A stretch of DNA of 64,000 nucleotides from Tunturiibacter gelidiferens (GTDB lineage: Bacteria > Acidobacteriota > Terriglobia > Terriglobales > Acidobacteriaceae). The notes below the pieces were generated by a model. It did not search any database. It had not been told where the DNA came from and was given only the letters and a program-made list of their open reading frames with translations. How positions within the stretch are numbered: position 1 is the first letter of the stretch; each line of letters opens with the position of its first letter. The DNA lies in contig NZ_JACHEB010000002.1 in NCBI RefSeq assembly GCF_014201335.1, positions 124,001-188,000 on the forward strand, written 5' to 3'. Of this stretch, positions 25,045 through 32,427 are shown one piece after another. The translations under genes were made by a program, and so were the position numbers.

Positions 25045-25143
25045 TCGTCATCGAAACAACGACTTAGCGCCCTCAGGCCACTTTCTACCCCTTGACAACT
25101 TTTTCCTCACATCCCAAATCGGCACCGACGCCCTCACCTAAGT

Positions 25144-25257
25144 CCCAAAAAAGCAAACGGGAGAGCAGCCACCAGGCGCTCTCCCGTCTCAATTTTTATT
25201 CTCTTTCCAGAGTAACAGCCGGCGCGTAACTCATACGCCAACTTCAAGACAGAAATA
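25144..25257. repeat. About 110-bp imperfect direct repeat with hairpin, copy B
   Basis: Copy B, 213 bases from copy A. Hairpin ACGGGAGAGC (25157-25166) / GCTCTCCCGT (25178-25187), followed on the minus strand by TTTGCTTTTTTGGG, a good intrinsic terminator for the sigma-like gene. The remaining bases between copies A and B show no gene. Confidence 0.75.
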
Positions 25258-25302
25258 ACTGCAAATAAAACAATGACCTACGCTTTACAGGGCACCTCCG
25301 GC

Positions 25303-25779
25303 CTATTGACAAGCCTTTGCAGGCTCCAGAAGTTTTCGTTCCAGGAAGATCTCCGTCAGCTCATCCAGCGCGTCGGCATACTGCCGGTGCACCGACCTCA
25401 GGCTCAACCCCAGCAAACCAGCCGTCTCCGCCTGCGTAAACTCCTGCAGCGCAATTCGTCGGATCAAATGTTGTTGTCCCTCGTCGAGCTTCTTGAGACA
25501 CGTCTCCACGTCATGCACGAAGATCACCACATCTTCAAAGCTGTGCACTCGGTAGCTCGTCACCTTCCCGCGAAACATCTCGCGACCCAGCAACGACGGC
25601 GCTCTTCCCGCCTCCATCGACAGCCTCACATACCGTCGCAGCATCCCCTCCGTATACTTCCGGTAGAACGCCAGCTCCGGAGCCGTCTTCTTCTGTTGCA
25701 CCACCTCTGGCAGCGTCTTCACACGAGAAGGCGCAGCCGTAGCCCACACCGCCGGCAGAATCACCAAAGCTGCACTCAT
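25303..25779 (-). CDS. Sigma-70 region 4-like (ECF/YlxM-type) transcription factor
   Basis: 158 residues from ATG 25779, preceded by GGAGGTGCACG. The C-terminal half is a clear region-4 helix-turn-helix: LDEGQQHLIRRIALQEFTQA then ETAGLLGLSLRSVHRQYADA, with the pattern hydrolysed as helix-turn-recognition helix. The N-terminal half is helical (YRKYTEGMLRRYVRLSMEAG) and could be a reduced region 2, but no -10-melting motif is clear. Start overlaps the stop of the zinc-ribbon gene by ATGA, so the two are coupled. It probably directs transcription of the particle genes downstream. Confidence 0.75.
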   Translation of the reverse strand: MSAALVILPAVWATAAPSRVKTLPEVVQQKKTAPELAFYRKYTEGMLRRYVRLSMEAGRAPSLLGREMFRGKVTSYRVHSFEDVVIFVHDVETCLKKLDEGQQHLIRRIALQEFTQAETAGLLGLSLRSVHRQYADALDELTEIFLERKLLEPAKACQ

Positions 25780-26003
25780 CGTGCACCTCCGCCAACTCCA
25801 ACCGCCGCTGTACATCCCACGCTGCGCAAACTCCCGCTACGCATCTGCCGCCGCTTTCTTCCTCCAGCATGCTTGCCTCGCGGTGCCGGAAATTCAGCCA
25901 GTCGCCCAGCGCATCCCCGGCAGTACACACCGTCAGAGCTCGCACGGAGCCATAGCGCCCCGCACCCTTCACATACCTTCAAATCCATGCGCAAGTAGTT
26001 CAC
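25776..26003 (-). CDS. Small zinc-ribbon protein
   Basis: 75 residues from GTG 26003 (GGGA upstream); ATG 25988 is an alternative. The N-terminal half has CEGCG and later CRGC, a CxxC-x13-CxxC zinc ribbon, then a basic region (PRGKHAGGRKRRQMR). Its stop overlaps the start of the sigma-like gene, so the proteins are made together and may act together at promoters. First gene of the minus-strand cluster. Confidence 0.7.
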   Translation of the reverse strand: MNYLRMDLKVCEGCGALWLRASSDGVYCRGCAGRLAEFPAPRGKHAGGRKRRQMRSGSLRSVGCTAAVGVGGGAR

Positions 26004-26034
26004 TTCGTTCCCTTTCAAAGCGTACTTCTCCCCC

Positions 26035-26074
26035 GGCGAGCCTCGATGTTTTTCAATGGTTGAGTGGGCTCGCC
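26035..26074 (-). promoter_or_regulatory. Leader hairpin in front of the zinc-ribbon/sigma genes
   Basis: GGCGAGCC (26035-26042) and GGCTCGCC (26067-26074) pair perfectly around a 24-base loop, about 30 bases upstream of the zinc-ribbon start. No T-run follows, so an RNA control or processing element is as likely as an attenuator. Its loop shares CATCGAGGCT with the 54-bp repeats. Confidence 0.6.
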
Positions 26075-26313
26075 TAAGTTGCTATGGAACGCCGTTCGCT
26101 TGCCGCTTCGCTCTGCTGGTTCAGTCGGTCAAGGCGACAGCCTTCATCTGTCGTTTGCTTCAGTGCGGTGTCGTACCTTGGGAAAAATCGATCACCCTGT
26201 CTCCTCGCCCACACGTCTCCGAATGCGGCTCAGCTCCAGCGCCCCATGATCAGGGGCCCTCAGTCGCTCTACCGCTTCGATTCCGTATTGGGAAAGTCTC
26301 AAGGTTATAGCTT

Positions 26314-26332
26314 TTGACAAAAGTACTGTCAA
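26314..26332. promoter_or_regulatory. Palindrome TTGACA-N7-TGTCAA, operator candidate
   Basis: TTGACA (26314-26319) and TGTCAA (26327-26332) are exact inverted copies around AAAGTAC. The left half also reads as a perfect -35 box on the plus strand, so it may be both promoter and operator. Confidence 0.55.
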
Positions 26333-26350
26333 CCGCAATCTTTCCTCAGG

Positions 26351-26388
26351 CAAACTACTCTCGTATATCCCTCGTTAGCAGTAGTTTG
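26351..26388. promoter_or_regulatory. Inverted repeat CAAACTACT / AGTAGTTTG
   Basis: Nine-base arms at 26351-26359 and 26380-26388 with a 20-base spacer, about two helical turns centre to centre. Fits two half-sites for a dimeric regulator, or a hairpin. Confidence 0.5.
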
Positions 26389-26408
26389 AACCCGAAACTT
26401 ATTGCGTC

Positions 26409-26425
26409 AAGCGAATATTTCGCTT
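26409..26425. promoter_or_regulatory. 17-bp palindrome, probable repressor operator
   Basis: AAGCGAA-TAT-TTCGCTT is a perfect 7+3+7 palindrome 50 bases before the preferred repressor start, well placed for autoregulation. Confidence 0.55.
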
Positions 26426-26457
26426 TATGTTCGCCTTGCCAAATGATATGGTTCGCC

Positions 26458-26470
26458 GAGGGTTACCCTC
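26458..26470. promoter_or_regulatory. 13-bp palindrome covering the repressor ribosome-binding site
   Basis: GAGGGT-T-ACCCTC is symmetric and includes the GAGGG that would serve ATG 26475. As RNA the loop is too short to pair fully, so a DNA-binding site is more likely. Confidence 0.4.
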
Positions 26471-26474
26471 CATT

Positions 26475-27194
26475 ATGAACTTCCAAGACCTCCACGAGCT
26501 CCTTCGTCTCGAACTCCAACGACGCATCGACCGGGGCGCACTAACCGGAAGTCGCCTCGCCCAGCAAGCCGGTTTTCAGCAAGCCCACATCTCCAACTTC
26601 CTCAATAAAAAACGCGCCCTGTCTCTAGAAGGCCTCGACCGCGTCCTGGCCTCCCAGAGACTCTCCGTCGAGCACATCCTCCCCCTCGACCTCAACGCCC
26701 ACGCCTCAACTTCCACCCCAGTTGAAAACAGCGACCCCATCGAAATCGTCCCCGTCGTCTCCCCCTCCGCAGCCATGGACGACGCTATCATCCCACCCGC
26801 CTCCATCATCGAAACCGTCCAGGTCTCGGCCTCCCGCCTCCACGACAACCGCGCCCGCCCCTCCACCAAACACGCCCACTGGCAACGCTTTCTCGCCATC
26901 CGCGCCGACACCCAGCAATCCGCAGCCATGGACCCGCTCCTCTCTCCCGGAGCCATCGCCGTTCTCGATCGCCACTACAACTCCCTCGCGCCCTACCGCG
27001 CCCACCAGCCCACTCTCTACGCCGTCCGTTGCGGAGCCGCACTCCTGCTGCGCTTCGTAGACTACGACGAAGGCCGCCTCATCCTTCGCCCCTACTCCCG
27101 CGACTTCCCCGTCCAGCTCCTGCCTCTCGCCTCGCACGAAACCCCAGCCGACTACATCGTAGGCCGCGTCTGCCTCATCTTCTCCGAGCTCTAA
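26475..27194 (+). CDS. HTH repressor with degenerate S24/LexA-like domain
   Basis: 239 residues from ATG 26475; the frame is open back to ATG 26427, which would run across two palindromes. N-terminal XRE-type helix-turn-helix at about 10-65 (LTGSRLAQQAGFQQAHISNF; LEGLDRVL). A Pro/Ser-rich linker with few conserved positions follows. The C-terminal beta domain (DPLLSPGAIAVLD, then LLLRFVDYDEGRLILRPYS) matches the S24/LexA fold. Where CI/LexA have the catalytic Ser before Met, this has Ala (A151-M152), and the catalytic Lys position reads Arg (R193). Self-cleavage is therefore unlikely. Divergent from the particle genes it probably represses. Confidence 0.75.
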   Translation: MNFQDLHELLRLELQRRIDRGALTGSRLAQQAGFQQAHISNFLNKKRALSLEGLDRVLASQRLSVEHILPLDLNAHASTSTPVENSDPIEIVPVVSPSAAMDDAIIPPASIIETVQVSASRLHDNRARPSTKHAHWQRFLAIRADTQQSAAMDPLLSPGAIAVLDRHYNSLAPYRAHQPTLYAVRCGAALLLRFVDYDEGRLILRPYSRDFPVQLLPLASHETPADYIVGRVCLIFSEL

Positions 27195-27200
27195 AGATCT

Positions 27201-27611
27201 CTACCCATGAAACGTAACCCACATCGCCCAAAGCGCCAGCAAAGCCAGCAGCAACGCAAGCGAAATGCTCAACGGCCACCTCGCGGTCATAGGCGTCTCC
27301 CCCGCGCGCAGCTTCCGTAGCGCAGAAATATGCGATACCGCCACCAGTCCCGTAGCCACCACGCCAATCACCACCAGCGTCACGCCAAAGTGAATCGCCG
27401 CTTCATGCAGCCGCACACTCTCCGGCGTATGCGCCTCCATGCGAATCGTCCGAAAGAACGCAATCATCCCCAGCCCAAAGCTGCTCATCGTCAGAGTCGT
27501 TCGAACCCACGCCAACGTCGTCCTGTCCAGCGACAGGCTGGTGCGAAATATCGCCATCTCCGTCCGTTCTCCCGCGAGCGTCACTCGCGGATCTTTCTCT
27601 CCCTCACCCAT
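27201..27611 (-). CDS. DUF202 family membrane protein
   Basis: 136 residues. The signature RTSLSLDRTTLAWVRTTLTM is characteristic of the DUF202/YidH family. Three hydrophobic segments follow: about 41-55, 74-94 and 113-133. Inner-membrane protein of unknown function. Converges with the repressor gene (6-base gap) and so marks the right side of the phage-derived cluster. Confidence 0.8.
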   Translation of the reverse strand: MGEGEKDPRVTLAGERTEMAIFRTSLSLDRTTLAWVRTTLTMSSFGLGMIAFFRTIRMEAHTPESVRLHEAAIHFGVTLVVIGVVATGLVAVSHISALRKLRAGETPMTARWPLSISLALLLALLALWAMWVTFHG

Positions 27612-27730
27612 CGCCCCCGCCTCTCTCCCTGTCCGAGAAGCCTACCCAAGCTCCGGCCGAACGTCCAATCTAATAGTCCCCCCTCACACGAACCCCAACC
27701 CACGAACCCAGTGCTACCCTTTTCCCAGTC

Positions 27731-28024
27731 ATGAACCTCCGCATCGCAGCCATCCGTTCCGGCACCGAACCCGTCCGCAAACTCACCACCGGCTCTTTCC
27801 AGCGATGGCTCGAAACACCCGTCCTCTGCCCGAAATGCGACGTCACCTACAACCTCGCCGTCGATTGGGATCAATCCTCCGACCGCTGGTTCCCCGAGAC
27901 CTCGCGCCCTCTCATCACCCTTCTTAAAAAGGCGATCCACATGGGCCACAGCACCGACCACCGCGTCACACACTTCGAAACCGAAGGCGTCGTCGTCGAG
28001 AGCATCACCCCACTGCTTCCGTAA
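27731..28024 (+). CDS. Hypothetical protein with a CxxC motif, 97 aa
   Basis: Starts at ATG 27731. Contains VLCPKCDVTYNLAVDWDQSS at about 31-50, with a CPKC pair, and a charged helical C-terminal part (LITLLKKAIHMGHSTDHRVT). The single CxxC could bind metal or a redox partner only as a dimer or with other ligands (the HMGHSTDH histidines are candidates). Ends 29 bases before the methyltransferase-like gene on the same strand. Family not recognised. Confidence 0.6.
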   Translation: MNLRIAAIRSGTEPVRKLTTGSFQRWLETPVLCPKCDVTYNLAVDWDQSSDRWFPETSRPLITLLKKAIHMGHSTDHRVTHFETEGVVVESITPLLP

Positions 28025-28053
28025 AATCCGTGATCAACCCACGAGGTTCCAGC

Positions 28054-28623
28054 ATGAACGTATTGGCTTTGTACCGAATCCTCTACCTCGCGTGGGTCTT
28101 GTCTGAGGTCGTCATTCTCGCCATCACGCGCACCCGCCGCGGCGGTGGCGACATCCAGGACCGCGGCTCTCTCCGCATCCTCTGGCTCGTCATCCTTGTC
28201 TCTGTCTCCCTCGGCAGCTACTACGGCGATACCCACCCCCACACCATCGACCCCATCACCCCTTGGGCTCAAGCCGCCGCGCTCATCCCCTTGATCCTTG
28301 GCCTAGCCATTCGTTGGACAGCCATCGTCACCCTCGGCCGCTCCTTCAGCGCTAACGTCGCCATCCGTGCCACACAAACTCTCCACAAAACAGGTCTCTT
28401 CCGCTTCGTCCGCCACCCGTCCTACTCGGGACTCATCCTCATCTTCGCCGCCATCGCCCTGCACACCCGAAACTGGCTCGGCTTCGCGATGGTCCTCATC
28501 CCCACCGCCGCTGCTCTCTTCTATCGAATCCGCGTAGAAGAGTCAGCTCTCCGCCGCGCCTTCGGGCACGATTACGACGACTACCGCAAAACCACAAGAT
28601 GTCTCATCCCAGGAATCTTCTAA
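28054..28623 (+). CDS. Isoprenylcysteine carboxyl methyltransferase-like membrane protein
   Basis: 189 residues from ATG 28054 (GAGG seven bases upstream). A GTG at 28030 is in frame but has no good site. Four or five hydrophobic segments. The C-terminal part holds the ICMT/PEMT signature: GLFRFVRHPSYSGLIL, with RHP-x-Y-x-G, and EESALRRAFGHDYDDYRKTT. These bind SAM in family members. Probably methylates a small molecule or lipid at the membrane; the substrate is not predictable. Confidence 0.8.
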   Translation: MNVLALYRILYLAWVLSEVVILAITRTRRGGGDIQDRGSLRILWLVILVSVSLGSYYGDTHPHTIDPITPWAQAAALIPLILGLAIRWTAIVTLGRSFSANVAIRATQTLHKTGLFRFVRHPSYSGLILIFAAIALHTRNWLGFAMVLIPTAAALFYRIRVEESALRRAFGHDYDDYRKTTRCLIPGIF

Positions 28624-28687
28624 CCCATTAACCCCACCCGCGTTCAGCCGCCTCCCATCCCACTGGGACACATACCGACCCGCAGAT

Positions 28688-28719
28688 CCCCGCAGAGCGC
28701 CCCTTTCGGCTCTCCGGGG
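28688..28719 (-). terminator. Hairpin after the 91-aa gene, weak terminator
   Basis: CCCCGCAGAGC (28688-28698) pairs with GCTCTCCGGGG (28709-28719) with one mismatch, 9 bases after the stop of the minus-strand gene. No T-run, so a terminator role is uncertain. Confidence 0.4.
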
Positions 28720-28727
28720 AAGTCAGC

Positions 28728-29003
28728 CTAAGCTACCGCCAACTCATACTCCGCACTGATATCGGTCACCGAACCAACGCTGGTAACGCCCACTGCAGGC
28801 TTCTTCCAATCGCCCAGCGAACGGCTCAGCATCGATGCCGCGCAACCCTCGCCGCACAGTACAACGATGTCTCCGCGCCGCGCCAGTTCAGCATCCCACG
28901 GCATAAAAGTAATACCGCTATCGCTGACCTTCGCCAGCACCCAGTGATTGCTAGTCTTCTTCTGTACTCCACAAAGGCATGTATAAAGTGTGATTGCCGC
29001 CAT
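28728..29003 (-). CDS. Small cysteine-containing hypothetical protein, 91 aa
   Basis: ATG start after an AGGAGGC-like site. Begins MAAITLYTCLCGVQKKTSNH, with CxC, then has FMPWDAELARRGDIVVLCGEGCA, with a CGEGC pair. Four Cys in two groups suggest a small metal-binding fold, such as a degenerate zinc ribbon. The C-terminus is Val/Ser-rich without further motifs. Function unknown. Confidence 0.6.
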   Translation of the reverse strand: MAAITLYTCLCGVQKKTSNHWVLAKVSDSGITFMPWDAELARRGDIVVLCGEGCAASMLSRSLGDWKKPAVGVTSVGSVTDISAEYELAVA

Positions 29004-29413
29004 TTTTTGCCTCCTATCAGTTTATGAATCTTCTCTATCCGTGTGCTACGTTTTGCATACTTGCAAGCGCAATGCCAGTCTCAACCGGTCCTGAAGAGCC
29101 TTTATTCTCAACAAACGGGCCAAATTCATCGACCGTTAACCCACCAGACCTGAGGGCAAACTCGCAAAAGAAAGGAAAACATTTTCCACTTTCGCCCAAA
29201 TCGGCAGCTCAGTGGAAAAAAGGTCTGACTACAACCTTCTCGCCATAGTCAAAATTGCCTGATTCGTGTAAACGCTTCCACCTATCTGATGCAGGCCGGA
29301 ACATTACGACAGCCAATACACCAATAATTTCCCGCAGCAGGGCGCCAAAAGGTAAAAATCCCCCACCCACCGGAAGAAATATCGCATGCGCCAACCCTTG
29401 GTAAACTAGAGAA
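29004..29413. other. 410-base intergenic region
   Basis: Divergent gap between the 91-aa gene and the alpha/beta hydrolase. Only one structural signal stands out: TTTTCCACT (29182-29190) and AGTGGAAAA (29211-29219), perfect 9-base arms with a 20-base spacer. No convincing ORF. Confidence 0.5.
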
Positions 29414-30634
29414 ATGCTCTCAAGGCTTTACGCAAAGTGGATGTACTCCTGGGAGACAGCCCTCACCACCCGCGACACCAATCGCATCGTCCGGCCCCTC
29501 GAGTGGGGCTTCGACTGGCTCCAGGACTTCAGCCCCCTCGCGCTCGCAGCCAACCCGCACCTTAGCGACTACGACCGCATGACCGCCGTCAACGCCGACA
29601 TCGTCGCCCGCGCCGACGAGTTCTACAGCTACGACACCCCCACCGACTTCCGCCTTGAGCGTCGCCACCCCCAGCTCTACCCCACCAACGTCCGCCCCGA
29701 AACCCTCCAGGAAGACGCCGAGCTCCGCCGCCAGGCCGAAACCGGTGAGATCGAAGCCGCCGACTTCCTCCGCTTCACCTCACCCATCCGCACCCGCTAC
29801 CCGGAGAACGACCAGGTCAACGCACGCTGGTATCCCGCGCACCCGGAGACGCAAAAAGGCAAGCCCAAACAGGCCATCATCGTCATGCCTCAGTGGAACG
29901 CCGACGCCTTCTCCCACAACGCCCTCTGCACGCTCTTCAACAACTTCGGCATCTCCTGCCTCCGCCTCTCCAAGCCTTACCACGACGTCCGCCGCCCAGC
30001 CGAGCTCGAGCGCTCCGACTACGCCGTTAGCGCCAACGTAGGTCGCACAACCGAAGCCTGCCGCCAGGCCGTAGTCGACATCCGCAGCTGCATCGACTGG
30101 CTCCAGTCACAAGGCTACGAGCAGTTCGGAGTCCTGGGCACCAGCCTCGGCAGCTGCTACGCCTTCATCGCCGCCGCCTTCGACGAGCGCCTGCAAGTCT
30201 GCGCCTTCAACCACGCCTCCACCTGGTTCGGAGACGTAGTATGGGCTGGCCAGAGCACCCGCCACATCCGCGCCGCCTTCGAGCAAGCCGGCCTCACGCA
30301 GGATCAGGTCCGCGAAATCTTCTCCATCGTCAGCCCCATGTCCTACATGGACCGCTTCGCCGCCAAGCCCAAGCGCGTCCTCATAATCCACGCCACCTAC
30401 GACCTGACCTTCCCGCTGAAATATTCGCTCGACGTCCTCACTAACTTCGACGCCCTGAAGATCGACTACGTCTCGAAGGTCCTCCCCTGCGGCCACTACA
30501 CCACTGGCGAAACTCCCTACAAGTACCTCGACGGCTGGTACCTCGGCTCCTTCATCTACCAATCCTTCAAACGCCTCGCGCAAACAAAAACCGCCCCATC
30601 TCTCGAGTCTCACGCAACGGTAAGCGCTCGATAG
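29414..30634 (+). CDS. Alpha/beta hydrolase family protein
   Basis: 406 residues. The N-terminal ~160 residues are helical and precede the hydrolase core. AIIVMPQWNADAFSHNALC is the first strand and oxyanion region. GVLGTSLGSCYAF holds the nucleophile elbow G-x-S-x-G. HATYDLTFPLKYS supplies the acid, and PCGHYTTGETPYK supplies the catalytic His. No signal peptide, so probably cytoplasmic. Substrate not predictable; family is an abhydrolase related to esterases. Weak ribosome-binding site (AGAGAA). Confidence 0.8.
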   Translation: MLSRLYAKWMYSWETALTTRDTNRIVRPLEWGFDWLQDFSPLALAANPHLSDYDRMTAVNADIVARADEFYSYDTPTDFRLERRHPQLYPTNVRPETLQEDAELRRQAETGEIEAADFLRFTSPIRTRYPENDQVNARWYPAHPETQKGKPKQAIIVMPQWNADAFSHNALCTLFNNFGISCLRLSKPYHDVRRPAELERSDYAVSANVGRTTEACRQAVVDIRSCIDWLQSQGYEQFGVLGTSLGSCYAFIAAAFDERLQVCAFNHASTWFGDVVWAGQSTRHIRAAFEQAGLTQDQVREIFSIVSPMSYMDRFAAKPKRVLIIHATYDLTFPLKYSLDVLTNFDALKIDYVSKVLPCGHYTTGETPYKYLDGWYLGSFIYQSFKRLAQTKTAPSLESHATVSAR

Positions 30635-31011
30635 AAAGCCAATCAGTTCACCCATCCGCAAAGCCTTTCATGATCTTTTCCCCAAGATCGCTGGAAGGTC
30701 GTGTACACTCCAGAGCATATTGAGCCGAAAAAACTGAATTCCTCACCGGTGAAGCCAGCCTTCAGCCGGTCTGTCTCTGTGTCGTGTTCCTTTTCAACCG
30801 CTTGCGGGCCGCCAAAACTTAATCCGTCATTATTTTGAAATGATGAGCAAGTTTGAGCACTATCAAAGCAATCGATAGCAGATGATTCCGAGAACCAGCG
30901 CCTTACCGTTCGACCAAACAGGCCCATTTACTGCTGGATGATCCGTCACGTCCGGGATGCGAAATGTGTGTGAACCCATGGGCCAAACCTTTGTGTAGGA
31001 GCGTGCGCTAG
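30635..31011. other. 377-base intergenic region
   Basis: Between the hydrolase and MBOAT genes, same strand. I see no gene, strong hairpin or repeat. AGGAG at 30997-31001 serves the MBOAT start, and the promoter should lie in the AT-richer stretch 30820-30890. Confidence 0.45.
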
Positions 31012-32427
31012 ATGATCTTCAACTCGCTTGTCTTTGTCGTTTTTTTTGCGATTGTTCTCATCCTGCACTCAATGCCTTTTTCCTGGCGAGTGAAGAAGAT
31101 CAATCTCTTGATTGCCAGCTACATCTTCTACGCGGCGTGGAATCCGCCGTTCGTCATTCTGCTTTGGCTGTCCACAGTCGTCGACTGGTTCGCTGCTCGC
31201 GGACTCGCCGCGGCGGAAAACCCCTGGAAGCGCCGCGCCTGGATGATGGTCTCCATCGTCGTCAGCCTGGGACTACTTTGCTACTTCAAATACGGTCACT
31301 TCCTTCTCGATAACTTCGCCCACATGGTATCCATGGCGGGCTTCAAATACAGCCCGCCAAAGTCGAGCATCATTCTTCCCATCGGCATCTCGTTTTACAC
31401 CTTCGCTACCATGTCCTACACGTTGGACATCTATCTGCGTCGGTCCGCGCCCGCTCGCAACTTCCTCGACTACGCCCTCTTCGTTACCTTCTTTCCACAC
31501 CTCGTCGCCGGGCCCATCATGCGGCCCACCGAACTGGTCCCTCAATTTGAAGTTCCGCATCAGGCAACAGCGAGTCAGATGCGTTTTGGTTTGGCGCTGA
31601 TGACCCTGGGGCTTTTTGAGAAGTCGGTCTTGGCCGACGGCTTTCTCGGCCCCGTGGTAGATCTCGTCTACAACGGCAGATCCGCACCCGGCTTTATCGA
31701 TGCCTGGATGGGAACGTTGGCCTTCAGCGGGCAGATCTTCTGCGACTTTGCCGGCTACTCCATCACCGCGATTGGAGCAGCCCTTTGCCTGGGATTTGCC
31801 CTCTCGGATAACTTTCGCTTTCCCTATGCCGCCATCGGATTCACCGACTTCTGGCGCAGGTGGCATATCACTCTCTCGGCCTGGCTGCGCGACTACGTCT
31901 ACATACCGATGGGCGGAAACAAGCGCGGCAACGCGCGAACATATTTCTCCCTGATGGCAACAATGCTGATCGGTGGCCTTTGGCATGGCGCAAGCTGGAC
32001 ATTCGTCGTCTGGGGCGGTCTGCACGGGCTCTATCTCTCGGTCGAACGTATGCTGCGCAAGCCGTTCCGTGGCTATCATCCGGGGCCCATCGCGGGCGCC
32101 GCGCTCGGGCTGCTCACCTTCCTGTTCGTCAACATCGCCTGGGTCTTCTTCCGCGCGAAAACATTCCCCCAGGCCATCGTGATCCTCAGAGGCATGTTCG
32201 GCAGAAATCACCATGCGGAACCCATCCTGGCGGCGATTTACCTCATTACAACGACGCTCATCATCGGGGGCTTGCTCCTCGCACACAGCCTCATGCGCAA
32301 CAAGACCCTCGAGATGGCAATCGCCCGGCTGCACCCTGCAACGCTAACCGCGCTCTGGACCATCATGGCCTTCGCAGTTGTAATTCAACACGGAGAGAGC
32401 AATGGCTTCATCTACTTCCAGTTCTAG
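31012..32427 (+). CDS. MBOAT family O-acyltransferase (AlgI-like)
   Basis: Multi-spanning membrane acyltransferase, 471 residues, about 10 hydrophobic segments. Motifs: YIFYAAWNPPF near the start, FKYGHFLLDNF, LPIGISFYTFATMSYTLDIY, TFFPHLVAGPIMRP, DFWRRWHITLSAWLRDYVYI and GGLWHGASWTFVVWGGLHG, whose His (about H325) is the MBOAT catalytic residue. AlgI-type enzymes pass acyl groups to extracytoplasmic polysaccharides. Overlaps the next gene, an SGNH-type partner, by 26 bases, so the two probably work as one acylation machine. Confidence 0.9.
   Translation: MIFNSLVFVVFFAIVLILHSMPFSWRVKKINLLIASYIFYAAWNPPFVILLWLSTVVDWFAARGLAAAENPWKRRAWMMVSIVVSLGLLCYFKYGHFLLDNFAHMVSMAGFKYSPPKSSIILPIGISFYTFATMSYTLDIYLRRSAPARNFLDYALFVTFFPHLVAGPIMRPTELVPQFEVPHQATASQMRFGLALMTLGLFEKSVLADGFLGPVVDLVYNGRSAPGFIDAWMGTLAFSGQIFCDFAGYSITAIGAALCLGFALSDNFRFPYAAIGFTDFWRRWHITLSAWLRDYVYIPMGGNKRGNARTYFSLMATMLIGGLWHGASWTFVVWGGLHGLYLSVERMLRKPFRGYHPGPIAGAALGLLTFLFVNIAWVFFRAKTFPQAIVILRGMFGRNHHAEPILAAIYLITTTLIIGGLLLAHSLMRNKTLEMAIARLHPATLTALWTIMAFAVVIQHGESNGFIYFQF

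Larger units (their letters stand above)
26004..26474. other. Divergent control region between the cluster and its repressor
   Basis: 471 bases with no gene. Contains a hairpin at 26035-26074, and symmetric elements at 26314-26332, 26351-26388, 26409-26425 and 26458-26470, listed separately. The promoter for the minus-strand genes should lie between about 26075 and 26310. No clear -35/-10 pair was identified there. Confidence 0.6.
6394..27194. mobile_element. Phage-derived particle gene cluster (prophage remnant or domesticated element)
   Basis: About 20.8 kb containing protease-like, candidate scaffold, capsid, connector, neck/tail, fibre, terminase, portal, baseplate-like and holin-like genes on the minus strand, with a divergent repressor at 26475-27194. 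Several gene pairs overlap by the 4-base GTGA or ATGA pattern. Not seen: integrase or transposase, replication genes, tape measure, tail chaperones, endolysin, or terminal direct repeats. Ends were set by the first and last phage-like genes, since no att site was found. Flanked by purEK on the left and a DUF202 gene on the right. Confidence 0.8.

Noticed and set aside
6349..27300. Flanking direct repeats (attL/attR) of the phage-derived cluster
   Set aside because: I compared the short gap before purE with the region around the repressor and DUF202 gene and saw no shared stretch of useful length; no tRNA gene lies at either end.
29209..29394. A 61-codon frame on the minus strand in the 29.0-29.4 kb gap
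   Set aside because: TTG start with a poorly spaced site and no conserved pattern; overlaps an inverted repeat.
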